This document shows, piece by piece, positions 18,075 through 25,807 of a stretch of 64,000 nt of DNA. The notes beneath the pieces were generated by a model. That model was not told the origin of the DNA. It ran no database searches and worked only from the letters and a program-made list of their open reading frames with translations. How positions within the stretch are numbered: the first letter of the stretch is position 1; each line of letters starts with the position of its first letter. The stretch is taken from assembly GCA_964612065.1 (NCBI GenBank), contig CAZTCD010000002.1:1-64000 (forward strand), given 5' to 3'. The position numbers and the translations under genes are program-made. The DNA is from JAKFYM01 sp964612065. Its GTDB lineage: Bacteria > Bdellovibrionota > UBA1018 > CAIPTA01.

Positions 18075-19130
18075 CTAATTGATATCGAACTGGGTGTTCG
18101 TTATCTTTCCATTCCTCTTGATGCACACGCTCATGCTGCGTGTGTTGGTGTCTTTGAGTGCGGCGAGCTTGGAGAAGGCCCGGGAAGGATCGTTGAGCGC
18201 TTCTCCGTCGATGCCGCAGATAATGTCGTTGTCCTGGAGGCCGAGCTTCTCGTAGATGGATCCCGGTTCGATCTGGAAACAGCGGTAGCCGGCTGGCTTG
18301 CCTCCTTCGAACTCGGGCACGCACCGGGCCTGAGTAAGAATTTTATTGAAATCATCGCCGAGGGCTTTGTCTATGGCGCCGCGGTCGAGAGTCATGCGGC
18401 CTTCGCCGGTGCGGGTGATGCCATCGCTGCCGGAGCCTTTTACGGGAGCGGATCTTCTCGTGGCCGTGATCTGGTCTTGCGGCAGCTCGATATACTCCAT
18501 GCGCTGGGTTTCCTCGTTGCGGAAAACGAGGCGGTAGTTATCGATGCTCTCCACGAAAGTGGAGCGGGTGATGGGATCGCCCTTGCGAACAGCGATCACC
18601 TGGTTGATGCCCTTGTCTTCCACGGAGGCCACGCTCTTATCGGAATTCTGGATCACGATCACGCCGAGCAGGTTGAGGGGCAGATTCGTTTTCACCGGAG
18701 CGCCGGAGGCAAAGCCGCCGCCGCCCTCGTCGTTATCGGGCACGAGGCCTTCTTTGTTGAAAAGATGGGGCCGGCCACGGCCCGGAATGATGGTCATCTG
18801 GTAGGCCATGAAGTCTTTGGTGTTGCTCTGGAGGTTTCTGGCGCGCGGAGCTTCCGTGGGCGGGAAGTGGGGCGTGAGCGCGGCCACGAGAAGATCGGCC
18901 ATGAAGTAGCCGCAGATCACGGCGCCGATCGAGTTGTAGAGAAAGCTCTTCCGGTAGAGCTTCTCCCAATCGATGAAAGGGATCTTGAGCTTGCCGCCGC
19001 TCACCGTGCTCGATTCCCCCGGAAGAGCCGAGAAAGCGGGCGAGCGCTTCGGCCCGAGTTTCAGCCGGCTTTTGAGCTGAGTGATGGCGGCCCGAATCCG
19101 TTCAGGCCATTTCTTCCATTGGATCTTCAT
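18075..19130 (-). CDS. gspC: Type II secretion inner-membrane protein GspC
   Basis: A 351-residue bitopic protein that connects the inner platform to the secretin. A membrane helix lies near residues 57-78 (LYNSIGAVICGYFMADLLVAAL). The homology region domain follows (LPLNLLGVIVIQNSDKSVASVEDKGINQVIAVRKGDPI), as does a C-terminal PDZ domain (GYRCFQIEPGSIYEKLGLQDNDIICGIDGEALNDPSRAF). It heads the gsp operon; the ~675 bp upstream should hold the promoter. Seven bases separate it from the gspD start. Confidence 0.94.
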   Translation of the reverse strand: MKIQWKKWPERIRAAITQLKSRLKLGPKRSPAFSALPGESSTVSGGKLKIPFIDWEKLYRKSFLYNSIGAVICGYFMADLLVAALTPHFPPTEAPRARNLQSNTKDFMAYQMTIIPGRGRPHLFNKEGLVPDNDEGGGGFASGAPVKTNLPLNLLGVIVIQNSDKSVASVEDKGINQVIAVRKGDPITRSTFVESIDNYRLVFRNEETQRMEYIELPQDQITATRRSAPVKGSGSDGITRTGEGRMTLDRGAIDKALGDDFNKILTQARCVPEFEGGKPAGYRCFQIEPGSIYEKLGLQDNDIICGIDGEALNDPSRAFSKLAALKDTNTRSMSVCIKRNGKITNTQFDIN

Positions 19131-19805
19131 CCCCGAAATTTTCCCTTAAAAGGCTTCACGAATTCCCCAGGCTTGATGCGCAGAATTTCCGTTTTTGTCC
19201 CCGCATTTACACCATGCGTTTGCTGCCGATTGCTTTCTCATCTGCTGTACCCAGCCTTACTGCAAAGCTCGCACCATAGTTGGGCGGAAAAGGGCAGGCT
19301 GGGCCGCTCTAATCTGCCCGGAATTAAAGAAGAAATTTAACATACCTGCTGCCGCGATTGGTCGAGTATTGTGACAAATTGGCGGAAATCTCTTTGGCTG
19401 GAGTGCCTTTGCCAAAATGTCCAATGCTGCGCGTTCTCTGCTTTCCGGTGAGTTGGCTGGATATAGGTTCGCAGATCCGTAAAGCACGCAAGAGCCTATG
19501 AAGTGCGGTGGTGGGGGGGGCGAAGCGGGGAGCGGGGAGCGAGGAGCGGGGAGCGGGGAGCGGGCGGAGCAACGAACTATATTCGGGGCAGTGGTAATGG
19601 AAGGCCGCTGCCCTTCAGTGATTTTTATACGGAAGAGATTAAAGAAAATTCATTTTATAACGCCAGGAATAGCGCCAGAGGGCGCTCTCTTCGAGCTGAA
19701 GGTGCGTAGCGGTTTACGCTTCGATTCTGTCAAGAAAGGGCCCTTCTCACCGAAGCGGGCGAAGGGTAAACCATCCGGCGAACCCTGAGGACAGAAAGGT
19801 TATCT
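19131..19805. other. Intergenic region between the gsp operon and a divergent + operon
   Basis: This 675-bp stretch separates two divergent transcription units and should carry both promoters. I see no convincing gene: the open frames in it have low-complexity Gly/Arg-rich or Pro-rich content caused by the tandem repeat. It contains a 7-bp tandem repeat at 19522-19563. The last ~70 bases before the + gene can form a small hairpin (AGGGT/ACCCT). I could not define -35/-10 boxes with confidence. Confidence 0.6.
19522..19563. repeat. Six-copy 7-bp tandem repeat (GGAGCGG)
   Basis: Six consecutive 7-bp units match GGAGCGG, with one substitution in the first unit and one in the third. A run of 8 G lies just upstream (19513-19520). 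Together they make a strand-asymmetric G-rich block on the + strand between the divergent promoters. It is a simple-sequence repeat with the potential to vary in copy number. Confidence 0.92.
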
Positions 19806-21341
19806 GTGAAACGCCTCCTCTTTTCCGCATGCCTCTTTTCGGTTCCCTGCCTTTCCTCCGCGAGCGCTCAGTCCGTCTTCGAATTCACCACCGATTACTC
19901 TCTCCGCCTTCCCGGGGCCATGGTGGATCACCTAGCCGGCACCACCGCTCCGAGAAAAGGGGAGGAAAAAATCCCGCTGGCCGATTCCTCTTTTGAATTG
20001 GCAGGCGCCAAGGTGAAAGTGCAGGGCGCCGAGGCTAAGGTGAATTGGGAATTGGCCGCCCCCGAAGCGCTGGGGGAACAATCCTGGCGGGTGCGCAGCT
20101 CGCGCCTCGGCGCTTCCTTCAGCGTGGCCAAGCTTCAGCTCGAATGGCAGAAAATCGAAGAAAAAGACGGAGTGGTTTTCGACCAGGCTTTATCCGTGGA
20201 ATGCGAAAACGTGGTGCTTCGCCTGAAAGAGGAAGCCGGTGCGGGGGTGGAAGGCAGGATAACGGCCGCTCTCGAAGACGGTAAGCTGCAACTCGCGCTC
20301 TCTGAGTATCAGGGGCACTGGCCGGCCGGTGCCTGGGCGGTGGAAAGCCTTAACTGCCCGAAGGTGGCGGAAATCAGCTCGGTAGTGGCCGGGCGGATTC
20401 TTGAAGCTCTCGGCAATGCGAATCTGATCGATGCCAGCGTGAAGCCGGTGCTGGAAAAGGCCTTGCTCGCCGCGGGGGCAAGCGCAAGCCAAAGCCTGGC
20501 CGCCACCCTGGCCTTTCCGAGTGGGATCGATGGCCTGAGTCTGCTGGCGGAAGGCGGAGAGATCAAGGAGATTTCCGGCGGGTTCGAAATGCGGGGAAAG
20601 TTGCGGTTTCGGTTTTCCCGTAGCGGCCGCATGGCGAATGAGCAGAGGCACTTCGAGGCGTGGCCCGAAGGAAGAGTGGGAAAAACCGCTGAGCTTTATC
20701 TCCCGGAAGGCGCTTTGAACGTTTTGCTCGAGGCGGGTTTTCACTCCTCCCTGCTCAGATACGATCTGCAATCAAAAATGCTGGAAGGCTTTCAAAAACT
20801 TTCCGGCTCGCGCTTTCGCCAGTTTTTCGCCTGGCCCGATCTTCTCCGGTTCCGGAAGAACACCAACTTTCTGTTCCGCTTTGCTCCGGTAGCGCCTCCG
20901 GCTTTCCGGAATTTGCGGGGAGCGGGGGAAGCACGCTTGCAAGGGGCGCTCGCGTTTCCGCTTGCCATCCGGATGTATGCCCCACTGGAGAGAAGATGGT
21001 TTCCCTATGTGGAGTTCCGCACCTCCATCGACGCTAACGCCTCTTTTCGACTCAGTGAAGGTGCCGTGCGCGCCCGCCTGAGCGCCGATCCCAGGGAGCT
21101 CCGGTATGGATTCTCAGAGGAGTACCGGGATAAGTACCGTCCTCGTTCCAGGATATCCACCCGTCGCCTTGCGCCGGCTTTGTTCGAGGCGGTCAATGAA
21201 AACGAGCTGGAAATGAAGCTCCCTGAGCTGAAGATTGCCTCTTCCGCCTTTCGCGTAACCAACTGGGCCCTGGTTCCGGCAGGCAGGGGAGGGGCGCTCC
21301 GACTGGAATTTTCGTCTGTTCCGCCCGGGAGGAAGAAATGA
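19806..21341 (+). CDS. Secreted protein of unknown function, possibly lipid-binding
   Basis: A 511-residue protein with a clear signal peptide (MKRLLFSACLFSVPCLSSASAQS) and no later membrane segment, so probably periplasmic or exported. I do not recognise a named family. The body alternates strands with a few helices; the segments AGRILEALGNANLIDASVKPVLEKALL and LPEGALNVLLEAGFHSSLLRYDL faintly resemble the repeats of BPI/TULIP-type lipid-binding proteins. That is speculation. It is the first gene of a + operon and overlaps a 47-codon ORF by ATGA, followed by an acyl-CoA synthetase-like gene; the neighbour makes a lipid-related role conceivable. Confidence 0.8.
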   Translation: MKRLLFSACLFSVPCLSSASAQSVFEFTTDYSLRLPGAMVDHLAGTTAPRKGEEKIPLADSSFELAGAKVKVQGAEAKVNWELAAPEALGEQSWRVRSSRLGASFSVAKLQLEWQKIEEKDGVVFDQALSVECENVVLRLKEEAGAGVEGRITAALEDGKLQLALSEYQGHWPAGAWAVESLNCPKVAEISSVVAGRILEALGNANLIDASVKPVLEKALLAAGASASQSLAATLAFPSGIDGLSLLAEGGEIKEISGGFEMRGKLRFRFSRSGRMANEQRHFEAWPEGRVGKTAELYLPEGALNVLLEAGFHSSLLRYDLQSKMLEGFQKLSGSRFRQFFAWPDLLRFRKNTNFLFRFAPVAPPAFRNLRGAGEARLQGALAFPLAIRMYAPLERRWFPYVEFRTSIDANASFRLSEGAVRARLSADPRELRYGFSEEYRDKYRPRSRISTRRLAPALFEAVNENELEMKLPELKIASSAFRVTNWALVPAGRGGALRLEFSSVPPGRKK

Positions 21342-21481
21342 ACCATAACAGCTTTCAGTACTGGAACCGCATTCTGGGAGGAATGGTGCTCGCGTTTTCC
21401 CTTCTAGCGCTTCAGTATTCTTCCTATTCCCTTAGGAGCAGCGTTAACGAACAAAGGGGTTCGGAAATCGCGCTCAGATAG
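21338..21481 (+). CDS. Small single-pass membrane peptide (47 aa), translationally coupled
   Basis: A 47-codon ORF that starts in the stop codon of the preceding gene (ATGA overlap) and is preceded by GGAGGAAGAA, a good ribosome-binding site. Residues 13-27 (LGGMVLAFSLLALQY) can form a membrane helix with the N-terminus polar and the C-terminus charged. The coupling, ribosome site and coherent hydrophobic core argue that it is translated. I know no homologue. Confidence 0.6.
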   Translation: MNHNSFQYWNRILGGMVLAFSLLALQYSSYSLRSSVNEQRGSEIALR

Positions 21482-21527
21482 TGAAATTGCGCTACCAAAA
21501 ACAGCCGAATACTAATTAGTATTGGTC

Positions 21528-23042
21528 ATGGATTCCCTGTGGGAGCTGGTGAGCGCAAGAAGAGGCGAGGATCGCCCGTTTGCGTATTTTTCCGATGAGA
21601 GCCCGCTGAGCGTTGACGATCTTCGTGCCCGGAGCGAGAGCTTGGCTTTCGAGCTTGCAGAAATGGGTTTCGGGCCCTCCTCTAGGATTCTCGTCATGGC
21701 AACAGCTGGATCGCAGCAGCTCTCCGCTCTGCTGGCCTGCTGGAAGATCGGGGCGCTTGTTTGCCCCGCTGATGCCTTTCTGAGTGAGCGGGCTTTCTCC
21801 ACGCTGGTGGCGCATTTTCGCCCGGCACTTCTTTTGCTCGATCGAACGATGGCTGCTCGAAAAGACTTCCTTCGCGTGAGTGAAAAAATCGGGATTCCCT
21901 GGAGGGTTTTAGGTCTTTCGGCAGAGGAGAGCTCCGGTACTGCAGCTCAGGGCTCGATTTCTTTCGTGCCTGCTCGGGAACACCCCGCACTTTGTCTTTT
22001 CACATCCGGCAGCAGCGGGGATCCCAAAGGTGTGCTGCTCACCGGAGCCAATCTTCTTGCGGGAGTGAGAAATCTGGTGGAGGCCAAATCTCTTACGGCC
22101 CGCGACAGGGGCTTTTGTTTGCTTCCTCTTTTTCACGTGAACGGGCTGGTGACCACCTTTCTTTCCCCGTTGGCGAGCGGCGGATCCGTTGTCTATTGGC
22201 AGCGGCCGTTTCACCCGCGCGATGTCCTTTCCCTTATAGACAGGATGGAGTGCACCTGGGTCTCCGGGACTCCCCTGCATTACAGAAGGTGGATGTCGCC
22301 GCCCCTCGAGACTGGTGCGTGGTCGCTCCGGCATTTGCGGTTTTTCCGTACGGCCGCCGCTCCCATGCCGGTAAAGCTATTGGAGGACTTCGAAGCCCAT
22401 TATGGTGTGCCCCTGATCGAGACAATGGGGATGACGGAAGCTTCCGGGCAGATCTTCTCCAACCCGCTTCCGCCGGCAGAGAGAAAGGCCGGCTCTGTAG
22501 GCTTGCCTGTGGGAACAAAGGTAAGAGTGGTCGCCGAGGATGGGCGTGAGTGCGGAGAAGGAGATCCCGGGGAAATCGAACTGCAGGGCGAGGGTGTGAT
22601 GGCGGGATACCTCGACGATCCGGAGCGAACAGCAAAGGCCTGCCACGACGGATGGCTGAAGACGGGAGACATCGGATACCGGGACTCCGAAGGGTATTTT
22701 TTTATCGCGGGCAGGAAGAAGGATGTGGCGATCTACTCTGGGTTGAAGATCTCCCTGCGTGCCCTCGAAATCGAACTGGAGCAGATAGGGGAAGTGGCTG
22801 TGGCGGCTTGTGTGGGCCAGCCTCATCCCGAGTTCGGAGAGGTGATAGCGAGAGAGGGCGTGACAGATTTTCCGAAGCTGGCGGAAGATGCGGCCAGCGC
22901 CGTGTTTCCTTTACTGCCCAGCTCACAAGCCTTTGAGTTCATGCGGATCGTGGCGGCCATTCCCCGTTCGGCGGCAGGGAAAATTCTCAAAGGAAAGCTT
23001 CCGGAAGAAGCGGTATTGTTTGAGTGGCGGGAGAGCGAATGA
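21528..23042 (+). CDS. AMP-dependent acyl-CoA synthetase/ligase (ANL superfamily)
   Basis: About 504 residues from the ATG at 21528 (a TTG six bases earlier is also possible). It belongs to the adenylate-forming superfamily that activates carboxylic acids as acyl-AMP and then usually transfers them to CoA. Core motifs are in order: the P-loop FTSGSSGDPKGV near residue 160, GMTEASGQIF near residue 300, DGWLKTGDIGY and the hinge region GRKKDVAIYSG near residue 400, and the C-terminal catalytic Lys in PRSAAGKILKG. The substrate cannot be read from the sequence. It overlaps the next gene by ATGA, so it is translated with a VOC protein. Confidence 0.9.
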   Translation: MDSLWELVSARRGEDRPFAYFSDESPLSVDDLRARSESLAFELAEMGFGPSSRILVMATAGSQQLSALLACWKIGALVCPADAFLSERAFSTLVAHFRPALLLLDRTMAARKDFLRVSEKIGIPWRVLGLSAEESSGTAAQGSISFVPAREHPALCLFTSGSSGDPKGVLLTGANLLAGVRNLVEAKSLTARDRGFCLLPLFHVNGLVTTFLSPLASGGSVVYWQRPFHPRDVLSLIDRMECTWVSGTPLHYRRWMSPPLETGAWSLRHLRFFRTAAAPMPVKLLEDFEAHYGVPLIETMGMTEASGQIFSNPLPPAERKAGSVGLPVGTKVRVVAEDGRECGEGDPGEIELQGEGVMAGYLDDPERTAKACHDGWLKTGDIGYRDSEGYFFIAGRKKDVAIYSGLKISLRALEIELEQIGEVAVAACVGQPHPEFGEVIAREGVTDFPKLAEDAASAVFPLLPSSQAFEFMRIVAAIPRSAAGKILKGKLPEEAVLFEWRESE

Positions 23043-23440
23043 GAAGCGCGGAAAATTGTTTTCACCTTGCGATTCCCTGTAGTGATCTAGATCTGGCCGA
23101 GGACTTTTATACCAGGCAGATCGGCTGCCAGCTGGGGCGTCGTTATCACGACCGGATCACGCTGAATTTTTTCGGCGACCAGGTGGTGTGCCATCTAGAC
23201 CCGGACCGTACGGAAAAAAATCCGCGCCCCTATCCCAGGCATTTTGGGATCACGTTCCGGCAAAAAGATGATTTCGACTCTCTTCACGGCCGGATCCAGA
23301 GGCTGAATTTGCCGTTTTTTGAGGAGCTAAATGTACGTTTTGAAGGGAAGAAGGAGGAGCATTTCACTTTTATGATCCTGGATCCCTCCAATAACGTGCT
23401 CGAGTTCAAGCACTATAGGGATCCGGAGATGATGTACTAG
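23039..23440 (+). CDS. VOC (glyoxalase/dioxygenase) superfamily protein
   Basis: A 133-residue protein with the two-module betaalphabetabetabeta fold of the vicinal oxygen chelate superfamily. The opening ENCFHLAIPCSDLDLAEDFYTRQIGC and the closing MILDPSNNVLEFKHYRDPE are typical; the His at the start and Glu in LEFK are the usual metal-ligand positions. The specific reaction is unknown. It is coupled to the preceding ligase gene (ATGA) and closes the operon. The start at 23039 is favoured over frames opening inside the ligase. Confidence 0.88.
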   Translation: MRSAENCFHLAIPCSDLDLAEDFYTRQIGCQLGRRYHDRITLNFFGDQVVCHLDPDRTEKNPRPYPRHFGITFRQKDDFDSLHGRIQRLNLPFFEELNVRFEGKKEEHFTFMILDPSNNVLEFKHYRDPEMMY

Positions 23441-23449
23441 AAGCGAGCG

Positions 23450-23833
23450 CTATTTGCGGCCCACTTCCACCTCATCGCCCACCATCACGTTCGTGAAAGC
23501 GCCGAGCGGAGTGGTCTCAGGGGGGAGCATCTGCACCACACGGGCTACTGCCATCTCGGGCTCGGCGTGGATCACTTTCAGTTTGGCGATCTTGAAGCTG
23601 TAGTTGCGGCCGGTGCGCTGGTTGAGCTCGTCCACCGTGGTCACTACCCGGTAAGCGTCGAGAGCGGATCCTGCTTTGATCCCCTGCTTGGTACCCATGC
23701 TCACATACACATCGCGGTAGAGGGGCTGGCCATCGGCCATGGGAAAATCGGTGCGGATCCCGAACACTTTGAAATCCGAAGCGTGGGCGGATACCGGGAT
23801 CATATGCGATAGGAGTAGTATGAGTTTCAGCAT
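23450..23833 (-). CDS. Secreted protein of unknown function
   Basis: A 127-residue protein with an N-terminal signal peptide (MLKLILLLSHMIPVSAHAS). The mature part includes YVSMGTKQGIKAGSALDAYRVV and HAEPEMAVARVVQMLPPE, a pattern that resembles the small beta-barrel domain at the C-terminus of flagellar protein FlgT and similar 'sameness to GspC/FlgT-C' folds (G-x-x-x-G-x-x-L-x-x-Y-R). That resemblance is weak and no flagellar gene is nearby. It converges on the VOC gene and is followed upstream by another secreted protein. Confidence 0.75.
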   Translation of the reverse strand: MLKLILLLSHMIPVSAHASDFKVFGIRTDFPMADGQPLYRDVYVSMGTKQGIKAGSALDAYRVVTTVDELNQRTGRNYSFKIAKLKVIHAEPEMAVARVVQMLPPETTPLGAFTNVMVGDEVEVGRK

Positions 23834-23927
23834 CGTAATTCCTTGCGCGAAATGCGCTCCTAGAATCTCTTCGGAGATACACCCGTGAGCCCTTAGGAAA
23901 TTACGATAGAGTGTAGGTGTCGGGTAT

Positions 23928-24644
23928 TTACTTCACGTCGCGGGAGTTATTGAAGCCCGGAAGGCAGCCCCCGGCATTGCAGCCGTCGTCGCTTGTAATG
24001 CTTCCGGAACCGGTGGTGCGGCCGATCTTCACCTTGAAATTGCGTCCGTCCACGATGTTTTGCACCGAGGGGCGGGCGTTGATCAGGCGGGCAAAATACG
24101 CGGGATCAATGGGATGCACGCCGCTGGCACCGCGAAATTTCGGCTCCGGGCCGGCCTGCATCGGGCAGTTCAGGAGATGGTAGCGCTCAAACTTTTCCGG
24201 CTCTCCCGCGCGCTGGCATTGCGAGGAGTTCACGAAGTTCTGGATCGTTTGGTCGGAAAAGCAGGCGGGGATCTCGGAGATCAGCTCCATGGTGTAAACG
24301 TGGGTGAGACGGCCTTTGGTTTCCGCGAGGCAGGAGATCAGGAAGTAGTCGCCGGAAGGCATATAGCGGGCGTCGAAGGCTTCCTTGGAGGGAATGCATT
24401 TGGTGCCCGTTTTGAGGGTCGGAATCGCCTCGGCGATTTTCCGCGCATAGCCCTCCCGGGCTTTTTGCCGGAGCTCTTTGTAGTAATTGGTAAGACGGGC
24501 CTTGTCCTGGCAGGCGGGTACTCTTCCGGAAGAGGGAGTATCCACTACCGTGCCGCCGCCGCTGGGCATGGGAAAATGGCCGCTGTCGGCGGCGAAGGCG
24601 GGGGAGGTGAGGGCCAGAGTAAGAGTTAGGATAGTGGCTTTCAT
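23928..24644 (-). CDS. Secreted cysteine-containing protein of unknown function
   Basis: A 238-residue protein with a good signal peptide (MKATILTLTLALTSPAFAAD). The mature part has eight Cys residues, which suggests disulfides in the periplasm or outside the cell. No domain is recognised. It starts 10 nt after the HD-GYP gene on the same strand, so the two are probably co-transcribed. This pairing does not reveal a function. Confidence 0.8.
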   Translation of the reverse strand: MKATILTLTLALTSPAFAADSGHFPMPSGGGTVVDTPSSGRVPACQDKARLTNYYKELRQKAREGYARKIAEAIPTLKTGTKCIPSKEAFDARYMPSGDYFLISCLAETKGRLTHVYTMELISEIPACFSDQTIQNFVNSSQCQRAGEPEKFERYHLLNCPMQAGPEPKFRGASGVHPIDPAYFARLINARPSVQNIVDGRNFKVKIGRTTGSGSITSDDGCNAGGCLPGFNNSRDVK

Positions 24645-24654
24645 AAAAAAATTC

Positions 24655-25698
24655 CTATTCGAGCTTGCCGCCGTAGATCATCACCAGCTCGGCGAAGAGC
24701 TGTTTGTCCACCTTGTGCATCATCGCGCTTTGGATCAGCTTGAACGCTTCGAACGGGCTCTTGGCCTTGGAGTAGGTACGGTCGGTGGTTAAGGCGTTGA
24801 AAATATCGGCGATCGTGATGATCTTGGCGAATACGGAAATCTGGTTATCGGTCAAACCATGAGGATAGCCTCCTCCCGCGCCCTCCTCGTGGTGGTGAAG
24901 CACGGCAAGCTTGGAGCGCTGGCTTACGTCACGGTTCTCTTTCAGGAGTTCGTAGCCCCAGGTGGAGTGCTGGCGCATCTGCTCCCATTCGGTTTTGTCG
25001 AGGGGGCCGGGCTTGTTGATGATGCCTGGATCCACGCGGGTTTTGCCGATGTCGTGGAGGAGGCCGGCGATACCGAGATCCACGAGATCCTGTTCGGAGG
25101 GCATGCGCATTCTCTTTCCGAGAGCGATCGCGTTCAGGCCCACGCCCACGGAATGCTGGTAGGTGTAGGGATCGTGGGACGAAAGGCGAATCAGGTGGTA
25201 GAAAGCTTTCGGATCCCGAACCAGAAGGTTCACGAAGCCGCTTACGGCTTTCATTCCCTTGCGGATATTTTCGGGGGAGGGGTCCTGAAACAGCTCTTCG
25301 GTCATCCGCACCGCGGCCGAGCGCATGAGCCCCACCTGGGCTTCGCTGCTGATCTGCGGCTGGTTGTCCTGCTTTACGAGAAAAGTTTCGAGATACTGGC
25401 GCACGATCGGGGCGTCGGCGCGGGAAAGGAAAACCCTGTCCACACCGGCATCGAGCAGGCCCTGGATCTCGAAAGCGCTGAAGGCTTCGTGCTGGTCGCG
25501 GAACATTCTGTAACGCTTGCCTCGTTTTACGTAGAAGGAAACGGAGGGGATGGAGTCGGGGCGGATCAGGTGGATCTTCAGGCCCACGAAAGGATCTTTG
25601 TTTTCAGGCGCGAGCTCGCCGTAGAACTCGTTCAACGAGCGGCTCACCGGATCGTCGCCGGCGATAGGAACTACGTCGATTTTCTCAGCTGCGCTCAT
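24655..25698 (-). CDS. HD-GYP domain protein, putative cyclic-di-GMP phosphodiesterase
   Basis: A 347-residue cytoplasmic protein. Residues 1-130 form an unassigned N-terminal domain of the kind seen in Bdellovibrio-type HD-GYP proteins. The C-terminal HD-GYP domain has the catalytic HD pair (GLLHDIGKTRVDPGIINKPG), the paired His segment (MRQHSTWGYELL) and ADIFNALTTDRTY. The GYP segment reads HHEEGAGGGYPHGL: the tripeptide GYP is kept, but the Asp usually found before it (HHExxDGxGYP) is replaced by Ala. It may hydrolyse c-di-GMP or act as a sensor. It lies upstream of a secreted protein gene. Confidence 0.92.
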   Translation of the reverse strand: MSAAEKIDVVPIAGDDPVSRSLNEFYGELAPENKDPFVGLKIHLIRPDSIPSVSFYVKRGKRYRMFRDQHEAFSAFEIQGLLDAGVDRVFLSRADAPIVRQYLETFLVKQDNQPQISSEAQVGLMRSAAVRMTEELFQDPSPENIRKGMKAVSGFVNLLVRDPKAFYHLIRLSSHDPYTYQHSVGVGLNAIALGKRMRMPSEQDLVDLGIAGLLHDIGKTRVDPGIINKPGPLDKTEWEQMRQHSTWGYELLKENRDVSQRSKLAVLHHHEEGAGGGYPHGLTDNQISVFAKIITIADIFNALTTDRTYSKAKSPFEAFKLIQSAMMHKVDKQLFAELVMIYGGKLE

Positions 25699-25773
25699 GC
25701 CATTCCTATTCTTATTTTACCATCTTTCGTATCGGATGCGCGGGGCCGGGTATTGAGGAAAACCTGCTTCTAT

Positions 25774-25801
25774 AGCCCTGCCTCCGGAGGGAGACAGGGC
25801 T
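25774..25801. terminator. GC-rich hairpin after the metalloprotease gene
   Basis: The arms AGCCCTG and CAGGGCT enclose a second palindrome CCTCCGGAGG. The hairpin begins six bases past the metalloprotease stop on the minus strand. No clear T-run follows on either strand, so it may be a weak or Rho-assisted terminator or a 3'-end stabiliser. Confidence 0.45.
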
Positions 25802-25807
25802 CAAGCA

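Noticed and set aside
19498..19788. Gly/Arg-rich open frame across the tandem repeat
   Set aside because: Its sequence comes from translating a simple repeat and has no ribosome site or domain; an antisense Pro-rich frame has the same problem.
19740..19800. Leader with GGGTAAACC and GGACAGAAAG resembling a GEMM c-di-GMP riboswitch
   Set aside because: The short motifs look similar, but the helices that define GEMM cannot form: the flanking arms do not pair and the inner stem is broken. Chance similarity is more likely.
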